Assembly: GCF_958450345.1 (NCBI RefSeq)
Contig: NC_088781.1
Span: forward strand, 55,878,315-55,942,314
Origin: Calliphora vicina
Taxonomy: Eukaryota > Arthropoda > Insecta > Diptera > Calliphoridae
Length of the DNA: 64,000 bases
Direction: 5' to 3'
Numbering within the stretch: position 1 is the stretch's first letter; each line of letters opens with the position of its first letter. Shown piece by piece: positions 1-10,560 of the stretch. The notes below the pieces were generated by a model. It had not been told where the DNA came from, made no database searches, and saw only the letters and a program-made list of their open reading frames with translations. Position numbers and translations under genes: made by a program.

Positions 1-265
1 AACAAATTGTGTTAAAATTGGGAAGGCCTTTGCATTATTGACTCTCTTTAAATTAGAAACATTTTTCCAATGTTTCGAGTTCGGTGAATTTCATATTACG
101 TAATTCTAAAACTTCATTATCAAGTTCTTGATATTCTTTTTCATTTAATAAATTAGGAATAAGTTTGGCCAATTGTAAAATTGAATATTTTTTTTTGTTC
201 AATGGAGTTAATCCTTCTAAAAGTTTATCGCCAAAATCAAAATGTTTTAAAATTTGTGAAACCAA
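1..265 (-). pseudogene. hAT-like transposase C-terminal fragment
   Basis: Read on the minus strand, a 70-codon open stretch (265 to 56) ends in a TAA at 53-55. The same frame continues past the stop to the window edge as FKESNNAKAFPILTQFV. The layout LxxLDNExxELRN followed by AFPxLxxFV resembles the region just before the hAT dimerisation domain of THAP/ZBED-type domesticated and mobile transposases. No catalytic residues are inside the window, and the element continues off the left edge. The in-frame stop indicates a dead copy. The family call rests on motif memory only; another BED/THAP-associated protein is possible. Confidence 0.4.
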
Positions 266-1264
266 TTCAATATAAAATTGGACGCTGTCTGCCTTTCAAT
301 TTGTACATTGCAAAAGGGGACTTACAAAATTTGAATTTTAGGAAAAAAGGTTACCATATGTTTTGCTTTTAAAAAATCGTCATTTTTGTTCGCGGGAAAA
401 ATTAAAAATCGTCAATCGTCATTTTAATAAATTTGACTTAAAAAATCGTCAAAATGACGATAAATCGTCAAACGAACCCGGTTTTCTATGAAAAGAAGTA
501 GAAAGAGTGGAGAGAGCACAGCGCAGCCAGCACAGAGCAGTAGAATGAGTGGGAGGGTGATGACGGGGACGCAAAGAGAGAAAGAAGAAAGCAGAGAGAA
601 AAAACACAACAAAAAAGAATCCAAAAAAAAAAAACACTCACCACATATATGGACATTTCTCGTTGTGGTGAAAAACCGTGGTGAATATAAAAGTCGTGGT
701 GAATATAATTTAAGAATTTCACCGTTATGTGAAATTTTTCAAGTTCATTGCAACAAATTTGTCATCCTGAAAGTAGGCAACAGTTACAGTTTTTACAAGT
801 GGTTGAAAGAGGACAGACAGACAGTGGTGAGAAGAGGAGAGAGATAGAGACAAAGAAGAAAGGACACATACAACAAACAAAAAAACACAGACATGCGGAA
901 GAAAAAAAGTTTTTTTTCTCGGTTGGTGAATAAATATAATTCGTGGTGTATACAAAAATACCGTTATGACACATTTTTGTCGTCGTAAAAAGTACATATG
1001 CAGTTTTTATTTATTCGTAGGTGGTTGTTGAATTAGGTAGATACCGATAGGTTTATGCTGATAACACAGATTCGGTTTTAGTACCTTACTGTATTACCGG
1101 TAATACTGTTTATTAATAACAAACTGTGTTTGTTTAAATTTTAATTGTACGAAATGAATTAACTTATTTATATACAAGTTAACAAATAAACAATATAACA
1201 AACATCGATAAAAGTGTTCCATATTTATTTATTACTAAATTAAAATTATTATTTTATACTGAAA
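266..1264. other. No gene; purine-rich and low-complexity DNA
   Basis: This stretch holds AT-rich sequence and two G/A-rich tracts (about 485-640 and 820-910). Overlapping open frames on both strands here follow the biased composition and carry no recognisable domain. Confidence 0.7.
556..970 (+). repeat. Two diverged direct copies of a GA-rich/GTGGTGAATATAA unit
   Basis: Copy A (about 556-730) runs from a GAGAGAAAGAAG tract through CGTGGTGAATATAA to ACCGTTATG. Copy B (about 820-970) repeats the same order: GA-rich tract, ACAAACAAAAAAACAC, GGTGAATAAATATAA, ACCGTTATG. This looks like an old tandem duplication of roughly 250 bp with heavy drift. Confidence 0.4.
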
Positions 1265-1771
1265 CTAGCTGACCCGGCAAACGTATGTACATAGTTCTGC
1301 CATATTTCTAGTTCCATTATTTCTAGTGAATATTTTGTTTGTTAAATAAAAAATAATGAATTTATTCTAAGTGAATTTGATGCGAAATTAAAGAAATACA
1401 AATAAAATATTTACTCTAAAAATATTTAAAAAAAAGGGTGGATGGGGACATCCTAATGACCTAGCGGTATGAAATATACTTTACGACCTATTCTCGTTCG
1501 CACCTACCAAAAATATATAAAAAATTTCATAAAAATATTGATATTTGTATATTGCTCACACAAAACACTGAAATGTCGGCTAAAAATGGGTAGGTGAGAG
1601 TCGGTTGATGAAAATTTGGGGTTATAGTTATTTTTTAATGCCAAATAAAAAAAATGCAAACAATTTTAAAAACAAATATACATACAAAATTTCATAAAAA
1701 TCGGTTTAGCCGTTTCAGAAGAGTTCAAGCACAAACATTGTGACAAGAGATTTTTATATATTAGAAGAAGA
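1265..1771 (-). mobile_element. Non-autonomous Helitron (507 bp)
   Basis: On the minus strand the element starts with TC at 1771 (preceded by A) and ends in GGGTCAGCTAG at 1265 (followed by T), the A^TC...CTAG^T arrangement expected of Helitrons. The 5' end continues into TTCTAATATATAAAAATC, and the interior has GGCTAAACCGATTTTTATGA, an arrangement seen in many insect Helitrons. It shares its CAGCTA(G/A) terminus with the copies at 8196 and 39018. No coding sequence was seen. Confidence 0.6.
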
Positions 1772-2491
1772 TTATGGAAAATATAAATTTTCCCCATTAT
1801 CATAATAAGTTTTTATAAAACAAAAAGTCTTTAATTACACTGTGCTAGTTGAAAAAACTGTCAAGCGGGGCACCCGGTGGGTTAAACTAATTCGGGTACG
1901 CTGAATTCAGTGGTGCCAATCATTTTTAGGTTAGCTTAGCTTGTATTTTCGAGATATACAACATATGTATATTCGCGTAACTTAAAAACGGTTTAGGTTA
2001 TTGAACAAACTGAAAAAACCTAAATTCCGCAACGAAATTACTTTCAAATAAAGCTTAACATGTTTATAATCTTCGGACAACTACTATATTCGAATTCTAT
2101 AGTTTTCGTAGTTAATATTAGCAGCATAACAGTTAGTGTTGCCATACTTATAAACAATGCTAAACAACATCATGCTATCAACATTGTTAATAAGTATAAG
2201 CTTTTACTGATGGAAATGTTTATAAATACGGTGAATGTAGCTGGCAGTTGCTACAGACCGTTAAATTCAAATCGCTAATGCAAATTCGTAAAAATATCAA
2301 AACATTCTACCAATCATCATAATCGGAGCAATGTCCCAATAACAAACACTGAATATGTTTATAACAATGTAATTTCTATAATTTTCATCATATGAATCCT
2401 CCGGTAGTCGCAATCATTTTCAATCGAGGCTAGTCGCAATGTATCATATTTATAGCAATATCGAAAACATAAAAACAATATTAAATACAAA
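1772..2491. other. No gene recognised
   Basis: AT-rich. A segment near 2311-2355 (CAATCATCATAATCGGAGCA, then ATAACAAACA) recurs in diverged form near 4114-4160, so part of this stretch is a dispersed repeat of unknown type. Confidence 0.5.
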
Positions 2492-3081
2492 GGCCCATAA
2501 TCATAGTCAAAAATAAAGTACATTTTAAGAGAATTAAACTCGACTTTACTTAAGAATGGACTTTAGGTCTATCATAGACAAGTTAAAGTATACTTCTGAC
2601 GCTGAAGTCGATTCTAAATATAAAACTAGCTAAAGTTGTTTTTAACTCGTTTAACAACAGCATCAGCTGTTCTTCGCCGAGTAAAAAAGTTCGTCACAAA
2701 GTAAAAAATGTTACAAGATATTGGTAGAGATTTTGCAATTATTGAACAGTTATCAATAAAATAAAATATCGTAATTATGATATTAATCTTATCTTTTCCA
2801 TTTTTCCACAACAAACAACTTTCTTTCTTTAGATGTTTACGTTTTTTTGATTTTTTTTTTCATTTTGTATGTCAGCTGTTCAGCGTTGCCACTTGTCTGT
2901 TTTTTGTTGTATATTGTATGAAAACATATTCTACATTTGCGGTGGCACCCAGTTAAAGTCGGTTCAATTTAAAACATACTCTAATTTTGACTATGGTTGC
3001 AAATTAATAAAAAAGCAGGTTTTTATTTTAAAGTTGTTTTTAAAAAGAACCGACTTTAGTGTTTGACTATGATTATGGGCC
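2492..3081. mobile_element. DNA transposon/MITE with 20-bp perfect terminal inverted repeats
   Basis: The left end reads GGCCCATAATCATAGTCAAA and the right end at 3062-3081 is its exact reverse complement. Both ends are flanked by AAA, a possible 3-bp target duplication, which would fit PIF/Harbinger, but the flank is low complexity. AAAGTCG-like motifs recur just inside each end. Open frames inside (2626-2814 minus, 2869-3066 plus) have no recognisable transposase, so this is probably non-autonomous. Confidence 0.75.
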
Positions 3082-3235
3082 AAAGTATTTAAAAAAGTAA
3101 TAAAAATTAAATTACATTAAAAATATATTTTTATCAAAAAATAGCTTAAAATTTAGGGTGTTAAAAAAATATTACAATAAAAAATGTTTTGCCTGTATCA
3201 ACTATGTAGATCAGTTGCGGTTAATAGAGGGTTAA

Positions 3236-3290
3236 GGTGGCGGGTATTTAAGATTTGGCATAGCCGAATATAGTACTCTAACTTGTTTAT
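3236..3290 (-). repeat. Short palindromic tip of the GGGTATA repeat family
   Basis: Reverse complement of the family start AACAAGT(A/T)AGAG...TATTCGGC...GCC..AT...TACCCGCCACC. Other copies are at 4182, 18823, 23567 and 29485. The core forms a small imperfect palindrome around TTCGGC/GCCGAA. Confidence 0.6.
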
Positions 3291-3340
3291 ACTCTATTTC
3301 TTCACTTAAGGTTAATATGAAAGCTGTTTGCTTATACAGC

Positions 3341-3760
3341 TTCGAATTCGAATATTCAGTTAAAGAACATTGTAGAAAGTACACCACAGATGGCGTATGT
3401 ATTAGAAAGCTCTAGACAGTTAAAGAGTAATCTAGAGTGCAGATGGCAGTGTTATAAATAGTGCCAGAGTTTGCAGTCGTTAGTCAGTTTATCAGAGACG
3501 CTATTCGAATAAACATCAACTGAGTGTGCTGTTTTTTTCAAGCGAATTCGTGTACATTATAAAGTTTGTCTGTATTTCTGCGAATTTATAAACGTGTATA
3601 AAAGACATTGAGTGACTATTTAATTCTGTTGTTGTACATTTTAAATAAATAAAGAGTTGTTACAATTTTCAAACTACTAAACGGCTTTTATTTGCAATCA
3701 AAAGTATGCGGTTTATTTAAAGAAAATACACAAACGTTTTGAAAAGGTTAAAACGTAACA
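3341..3760 (+). mobile_element. Solo LTR, 5' truncated (Gypsy/Ty3-type candidate)
   Basis: Highly similar, in opposite orientation, to 14871-15475. The 3' end GAAAAGGTTAAAACGTAACA closes with GTAACA, the inverse of the TGTTAC that starts the other copy. Inside are a TATA-like TATAAATAG near 3455, an initiator-like TCAGTT near 3484 and AATAAA near 3645, the order expected of a U3-R-U5. There is no internal gag/pol next to it, so it is called a solo LTR. The first roughly 130 bp of the other copy are missing here. Confidence 0.65.
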
Positions 3761-5000
3761 ATATTTAATGATGTTTTTTAAGTTTCAGATATTGTTGATT
3801 CATCTTAAAATATTGGCCAATATACGGCTATTATGCAAATAGTTATAAATTAATTCATTAGATAATGCAATTATAATGCAATTTATTGTAAAATATTATG
3901 AAATTTATGAAAAAAAACTAAAATTTCCGTCATGAACAATTTTATAATATTTATGAACATGTTCTTATTCTGAATGAAAAAGTTTGGCAAAAAAAGTCAT
4001 GTTCGATTAAAAATATTTATTACAAAATTCATTCCAATTATGAATTTCTTTTTTCTGTGTTTAACAATTGTTACATATATTTGTTCATATATTTATTTCA
4101 ATAACATTTTATCAATCCTCATAATAGGAGCTAACTTCCGATAACAAACATTTAATATGAATATTAAATTGTATATACCATTGGAGGGTATTTAAGATTC
4201 GGCACGGCCGAATATAGTACATACTCTTACTTGTTGTAGATATAGTTATTCGAATTAAATACATTTCTTAATGGCTAAAATGGACCTGTAAGTATAAAGA
4301 TTCAGCACAGCTGATTCCAGCATTTTGACTAGTTGTTTATCCTTTCAAAAAATGTCTCATGTTGTGTATTATATCATGTTAAGCCACTCTATATATATAT
4401 ATGTATATATTCCCATTTTTAGTTTTCGTGTGTTCACATTATTTTGAACTTGTTCATACGCATATTCATATCAATATCATAATAAATCTTTTCTTTGCTC
4501 TATGTCTTTAACTAAATTGACCACATAAATTATATGTTGGTTCTTCTCACCCCTTAATAATAAAAACTAAATTAACTAAATTCTTTTTTTCTGGCATTTT
4601 TTTTGGGGGAAAATCAAATCTGTTAGAATATTTGGGGTACAACACGCAGTCTAAGGATTCATGCAACACTTATGACCACACAATATGTATGAAATCTGTG
4701 CGAGTAGTATATCACACCACTAGTATGGCTGTAATGAATTGTTGCGTAGTGTTAACATCAGGGGTGACCAGATAATTGAGATTCTTTTGGGAAGCGTAAA
4801 TTGGATTTGTGTTAATTTTACAAAATTTCTAAAGTTTGACAATATTAATTGTTTAATAATGTTCCCGCTTTAAATTATGACTTTTTAGCAGATAGGAAAC
4901 AATGTAAGAAATGTTGACTATTGCAAAGGAGAAGAATTAAAGACATATAAATTATTTATTTGGACTATTGCACAGGAGAAAAGTTAAAGACTTAGACATT
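3761..5000. other. No gene recognised
   Basis: AT-rich with a short (TA)n run near 4391-4410 and dispersed repeat sequence around 4114-4236. No coding frame with a recognisable domain. Confidence 0.6.
4182..4236 (-). repeat. Short palindromic tip of the GGGTATA repeat family
   Basis: Contains GGAGGGTATTTAAGATTCGG, then CACGGCCGAATATAGTAC and CTTACTTGTT, the reverse complement of the family start at 29485. The inner ATTCGGCACGGCCGAAT is a near-perfect palindrome. Confidence 0.6.
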
Positions 5001-5140
5001 CACCCTTAACGTGGTTGGCGTAAATGTCTTACGCCTACGACAGTTTCGTAATAGATTAAAGAAACAGTTTGCATTTTATCTTTAATCTAGTACGAAACTG
5101 TCGTCGGCGTAAGACGTTTACGCCAACCACGATAAGGGTG
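5001..5140. mobile_element. 140-bp foldback MITE with 62-bp arms
   Basis: The left arm starts CACCCTTAACGTGGTTGGCG. The right arm, ending CGATAAGGGTG, is its reverse complement with about four mismatches over 62 bp, leaving a loop of only about 16 bp. Flanking ATT on both sides (4998-5000, 5141-5143) may be a 3-bp target duplication. It is too short to code. Confidence 0.75.
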
Positions 5141-5257
5141 ATTATTTATTTGGTACTTGAAATTTTTTTTATTATATTGAGAAACTGCAGATATAATCTA
5201 CAACTATTTCATCTGAGAGTGCTTGAAATGATCATGATTAAACAGTTATGAATGCAG

Positions 5258-5805
5258 TCATATGCGGAAAGTTTTGCTTTACTTCTTTAATTTGAAAAAA
5301 AAAGTTCCGCTGAAGCACACCGATTGGTCACCAAAGCTTATGGTTTATGTGTTCCATCGGTTTCCACGTGGGAGAGATGGATTGTGCGGTTCAGAAGTGG
5401 TGATTTTGACACGGAAGACAAAGATCTCCCAGACCAGTAAATAAAAGAACATCATGTTTGCACCGAATAATTACGATGAAAAATGGATTCATTACAGTAA
5501 CCCGAAGCGTAGGTGATCGTATGTGAAGCCCGGTCACTCAAACACATTTGTTGGGAGTAAAAGGGTCCTATCTATGATGAGCTGCTAAAATCTGACCAGA
5601 CCCATCACAGGGAACCTGGAACAGAGTATGCTCAAAATATGAGCAATTCTTTTAGCTCGGAATCTATATGTTGCTAGAAAAATGGGAAAAGGTAATAGCT
5701 AACAATGGCGAATACTTTGAATAAATTTATATTGTCCAAATGTTTCAAAATAAAAAAAAGCTAAAAATTTGAAAATATGCCGCATTTTTAAGTCATACAC
5801 CAAAT
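5258..5805 (+). pseudogene. mariner relic A, internally deleted
   Basis: Homologous to the longer mariner at 25888. It retains the N-terminal part (LLYFFNLKK, then SGDFDTEDKDLPDQ in another frame), then jumps to HYSNPKR and YYELLK-like pieces, and ends with LGIYML..KWEKVIANNGEYF. The 3' inverted repeat GCATTTTTAAGTCATACACC is at 5781-5800. Several frameshifts and at least two internal deletions make it inactive. The 5' inverted repeat is missing. Confidence 0.75.
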
Positions 5806-5879
5806 AATTCATTTTCCATGTTCTCTATATGCCGACCATTAATCCTAATCCATTCCAGCCCTCGACTCAGAATCACATT

Positions 5880-5955
5880 CGGTTATGTTTGGGCGTTACA
5901 AACATCTGCACTAACCCAATATACCCTCTCCACTATGGTACTGTATTGTGTATAA
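5880..5955 (+). repeat. 3' tip fragment of the GGGTATA repeat family
   Basis: TTTGGGCGTTACAAACATCT followed by TATACCCTCTCCACTATGGT matches 21223-21292, where the same text closes a longer copy. The final GGGTATAA is degraded here. Confidence 0.5.
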
Positions 5956-6050
5956 ATACTTTTTAAAGTAAGAGGGCGAATAAGAAATTTGCGAAAAAGA
6001 AACAAATGTTCGTACAAAAATTTTTGGTTAAAAATAAGTGATATAATTGA

Positions 6051-6394
6051 GCTGAATTCACCCATTAGTTTCTGAAACATTTTTTGTTCGGAACATTTTT
6101 TTATATGTAGTTTGACGTTCTATTTTTGAGAGAGACTTCAAACCATAGGGTAACATAGAGACGAGACGTAATTGTCAAAAACCTAAGTCTGTTGTCAAAA
6201 ACCTATCTCTCGCAACAACAAAATACATGCTAGTCAATGTATTTTGTTGTTGTATCAGACATATGATTTGTTGTATTTTTGTTTGACAATTCGGAGTGTC
6301 TCGTCTCTATTTTAATTCTCTATTCTTCAAACTACATATAAAAATAAATTGTTCCGAACAAAAAATGTTTCAGAAACTCATGGGTGAATTCAGC
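6051..6394. mobile_element. 344-bp foldback element with long imperfect inverted repeats
   Basis: Left arm 6051-6113 (GCTGAATTCACCCATTAGTT...) pairs with right arm 6329-6394 (...GGGTGAATTCAGC). Inside, ATAGAGACGAGAC (near 6157) pairs with GTCTCGTCTCTAT (near 6298). The centre holds a perfect 16-bp stem, CAACAACAAAATACAT/ATGTATTTTGTTGTTG, at 6214-6253. No clear target duplication and no coding capacity. Confidence 0.7.
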
Positions 6395-8195
6395 TTAAAT
6401 CACAGCCATTTGTGAACGGATTTACTCGATTTTAAATAGAAACCCAGGTTGGACTAGAGCGGATATATTGATGTATCATGTATGAAAGTTATTTTGGTGC
6501 TTCTGAAAGTTGATTTCAATTATATGTACCCTTGTCACTCATGGTGAAGGGTATAATAAACTTATAACTTTGCTATAAATTGCATAACTTTATAAATGAC
6601 AGAAGTGAGAAGGCATTTTTTCGAGCTACAAATTGGTTTAACCGCAATAAATCTGTTTTCTGTTTATGTGATATTTTTTCATCAGGTCACCTTATTACAA
6701 AATTCAATTACTAGAATAGAACAGTTGTAATTTCTATTGTTTACATTATTCTACCTATATAATGTCTAATGACAGTTAATATTTATGTCTGCAAGTGTTA
6801 ATGAAATGTCAGTGAGTTATTAAAACTATTACAGATTTTTTTCTTTGGGATTATGTTTCATTTAATACATACTTTTGCATTATTTTATAACCTTAAAAAA
6901 AATAAAATTTAGTTTCAACATAATTTTGTTCTTCTTTTTTTCTAGTTCGTTGTCCTCAAACTTAAAGATTTATGTGAGTTTTTTTTACAAAAAAACACAT
7001 TATATTGTTTAAAAGGCTGTTGAGTTTAAGATAAAGGACTAAAATGTAGCAATACCCACAAAGTCAGACTGAGAGATGGAGACAGAGAGCAACCATAAAA
7101 ATTACCACAGGCAATTGACCACAGAAATTAATGGGAATTAAGAAAAACATAAATAAACAATATAATAGACGGGTAATCTGTTTTACTTTATATATTTTTT
7201 TGTAACTTTGTAACCGAAAATTTCTTTCTTTTTAATTGTCCACTTCAACAAGTAGTTGAGTATTTTACGAAAGAGTTCAAGATAAGTCAACGTTGTTTTT
7301 CTTCAATTTATTAATGTTTACACGGATTCCAAATGTAAATTGAAAAACACAGGGTTTTTCCTACAAACTCTCTTAATTTGGAATCTGAAAGAAATTCTAG
7401 TATTTTCAAAATTCAAATACTTTTATATTTTGCGAAAATCTTAGTATAAGAGATTTCACAAATAAAAAAATTGGGGTTTAAACTTCAAATCAAAAACATA
7501 CCTGCTTCCTACAAACAAAAAATAAAGCTAATGGACACATTTCTTTCTCAACAGCCAAAGAAATAAAAAACAAGCTACTTAAGAAGTACTTTTTCCTATG
7601 TATATGTCATTGATAGATTTTAATGCGATTGAATGTTGAATAATATTTGTCATTGTAAAAAAATTCAATACAATTTTTCGAACCAAAGGGGTGTTTGTCA
7701 TTTGATGGTTGAATGAGTGGGTGCAAGTGTCAAAATATCGTATGTAAACAAAGGAGGCAAACAGAAGAAGAAAATAAATATTGACTCGGCATATCAACAA
7801 CGTTTTCTGCAAAATAAACAAATAGCAACAACAAAAACAATCCATTTAAATATTTTACGAACGAACCCCTTTTTCATTTCAATATTTTCGCTTTCTTTTG
7901 CACAAATAAATGGGTATCAATAAAAAAATATGCGTATAGTATGTGTTGCAACTCCTTTGGGCATTATCTCAACAACAGCATCATCGCCATCATCAGCTTT
8001 GGTATTATCATTATTGCCAAACATTTGACATAAAAGGATTATGTGTTTGTTATCTTCACGTACATACAAATCTACGTATGCTCAATTCACTTTTGACATA
8101 TTGAACGGTGGGTGAGAAACGGTAACATACTGTCTCAAAATAATGGCTATATATACTGACCTAGCACTAAGCCTAATATTGTACTTTATTAAAAA
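6395..8195. other. No gene recognised
   Basis: AT-rich non-coding sequence. A CACTCATGGTGAAGGGTATA-like tip near 6536-6556 resembles the end of the GGGTATA family. A single minisatellite unit (GACCTAGCACTAAGCCTAAT) lies near 8158. Open frames at 7579-7845 and 7717-7923 overlap each other on opposite strands and show no domain. Confidence 0.6.
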
Positions 8196-8842
8196 CTAGC
8201 TGAACCCGGTCCGCGTTGCTGGCTTTTCTGAAGATTCCGTGAAAATTTTATCAAAATCGGTCCAGGCATTTTTGAGTCCATACGGAACATACATACACAC
8301 ATCCATTTTTATGAAATGTATGGCATTAGCGGTATAATGTAAAAATTGGATTTTTACACGCCCCTCCGCCCACAGACCGAATATTAAAAATCTGACTATA
8401 CAGTGTTACCCGCTGGGCTATTTTGAAGATTCCCTGAAAATTTCATCAAAATCGGTCCAACGATTTTTTATATATTAAATGGCATTAGCGGTATAATGCA
8501 AACAGACCGAAAATCAAAAATCTGACTTTAGAGTGTTACCCGCTAGGCTATTCTGAAGATTCCCTGAAAATTTCATTCAAATCGGTCAAGCCGTTTTTGA
8601 GTTCATTCGGAACATACATCCATTTTCATATATATATGTAGATGAAAAATGTTTGTATGAGAAAATTCGAAAATCTTCTTTACGAAAGCACCGAATGGAC
8701 CTAATGTAGTATTTTAGATGTGTAAAACCATATTCAGAAAATTTCCTTTCCAATAATACCAGTTTGGAGCTAATCGGTTGTATGGTCTCAGAGTCTATAA
8801 CGGACATAGGTAGAAACATTTTTTGTATTTTATATATATAGA
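8196..8842 (-). mobile_element. Non-autonomous Helitron (647 bp)
   Basis: On the minus strand the element starts TCTATATATATAAAATAC at 8842 (preceded by A) and ends CGGACCGGGTTCAGCTAG at 8196 (followed by T), matching the A^TC...CTAG^T rule. The last 20 or so bases match the end of the coding Helitron at 39018. Inside, a segment resembling the terminal region (GAAAATTTCATCAAAATCGG) is repeated two to three times. The open frame at 8586-8819 is composition only. Confidence 0.7.
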
Positions 8843-9482
8843 TTTATGCTTATTTAAGTGATTTTCGAAAGTGATGTTTATATGGGGGCTATGATCAAAT
8901 ATGGGCCGATCAACAAGAAATTTAGTCTTGTGATTTCTTTTAGCACGAAACTTATTTTTGCTGAATTTTGTATGGATACTGCTATTCTGTAGGCATTTAT
9001 AGACCATAAAACCATATTTTGGGAAGAAATTTGTATGGGGGATAGGAGAAATCATGGACCGAAACTTATAATTTTCACAAGAGTTACTCCTTTTATCATA
9101 AAAGTAACGAGTTCAAAATTTTATGGTATTACCTGCAATATATTTACACAAATGACCAAAAATATGTGAAAATTATCAATTTTTTTTGAGGTTGTCCCAA
9201 ATTTTGATTCATAACTTTGGTTCTACTGTAACGATTTCGCTGATTTTCAATACCAACTTTGCAAGTCTACCTATTTTGTTTGTCTATTTTGGATGTGAGC
9301 GTGTTTTACACAGACGGTCATACGGACAGACAGACGGACATGTCTCAATCGACTTAGAATTTCATAAGGATCAATAATATATATACTTTGTTGGGTCTTA
9401 GATGATTATTTATCAATGTTACACACGGAATGACAAACTTATATATACCTTCATTCACCACTTAAGGTGGTGGAGGGTAGAA
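8843..9482 (+). repeat. 3' part of the ~150-bp-monomer GGGTATA element
   Basis: Collinear with about 30934-31600: TTATATGGGGGCTATGATCA, then CATAAAAGTAACGAG, ACAGACAGACGGACATG and CACCACTTAAGGTGGTGGAGGGTA. It starts exactly at the Helitron end (8842) and is diverged from the two copies at 29.5-33.4 kb. Not coding, although open frames occur on both strands. Confidence 0.7.
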
Positions 9483-9483
9483 A

Positions 9484-9577
9484 AGACCTATGGCTGAGGC
9501 TAATACTGGTCTAGGCCTGAGGCCAATATTATACTATATACAGACCTACGACTGATGTTAATATTGGACTATATAAA
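9484..9577 (+). repeat. Three-unit minisatellite, ~31-34 bp
   Basis: Units resemble AGACCTATGGCTGAGGCTAA followed by TATTGGACTATATAC. Single related units occur near 8158-8185 and 11650-11680, so the array appears to have been split by the Helitron plus the GGGTATA-family fragment. Confidence 0.55.
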
Positions 9578-9581
9578 GTAG

Positions 9582-10560
9582 AGTTTCGTGTTCGGTTTTA
9601 ACCGAAACCGACAATTATTCTTCGGTTTTTACTTTTAATCTATTTTCAGTAGAAAAATTCAAAATTTAGAAATAAAAAACAAACATTTTCGTTTAAAGAT
9701 TTATCCAATTTGCAAGGAAACCTGTTAATAAAGAATGACACAATCTCATTTAAAAAAATTGATCATTCGAGTATTTCCTGACAATTAAAATTGAATTCAC
9801 TATAATGTGAATTAGAATAAAAAAAGTACCATAAAGACCCACATTTTGTATTCCTACTCAGCATCATGATTGCCTAATTTCATATATCCTGGGCCCATTA
9901 TTATTGAAAATGCAAAAGAAATGTACCACTAAAGTCACATTTTGCAAATTCTTACTTATTCAGAAGCATGTGTGTCTAATTTTTAGGTTTATTATTATAA
10001 AATATTCCAAAAGTACTATTACATTAAAGAAATAGTACTATAACCAACTATTAGTACATAAGTAAGATAATTTAATATAATAAAAAGTATAATTAGAAGA
10101 TAAAGTACCAATTTTCCACAAGTTTGAAATTAAAGTAATTTCCTGATAATTGTTTCGATATTATAGAAAATTCAAAAAGTACCATTTTGAATAACGAAAA
10201 AGTACTCCTTTTTTGGTATCACAATACCATTGAGCCTCCTATTCTTGATTATTTCTTTACTGAGAATCATATTAGCCAACTTTAATAGCTTTAATAGCTA
10301 ACTAATTAAATATATTAAAAAAGTACCATTAAAATAAAATGTATCAATTTTCCCTTATCCTCTTGAACACTCGTCAAGTTTGGAATTTTAAATTGTATAG
10401 CATTTCCTATATTATCAACTGATTTTGTTTCTATAACACTTGATAATACTAAATTATCACAAAACTGAAATAAAACCGAAACCGATCGGTTTTAAATTTT
10501 TTAAAACCGAAACCGCGGTTTTGAAATTCTTCGGTTTTTACGATTAAAATTTTATTTGAA
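9582..10560. repeat. Element bordered by ACCGAAACCG clusters, with ~95-bp internal repeats
   Basis: Both borders carry clustered CGGTTTT/AACCGAAACCG motifs, and ATTCTTCGGTTTTTAC occurs in direct orientation near both. Between them AAAAGTACCATT-like motifs recur near 9819, 9914, 10009, 10082, 10171 and 10317, spaced about 75-145 bp. Subterminal hexamer clusters of this kind occur in non-autonomous hAT elements, but no exact ends or target duplication could be set. Confidence 0.45.

Noticed and set aside
488..847. 119-codon open frame on the plus strand
   Set aside because: It lies in a GA-rich low-complexity tract; Lys/Arg/Glu/Ser bias follows composition, and overlapping frames on the other strand are equally long.
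3455..3490. TATA and initiator as a host gene promoter
   Set aside because: The same signals recur in the reverse copy at 14871-15475, so they belong to the LTR.
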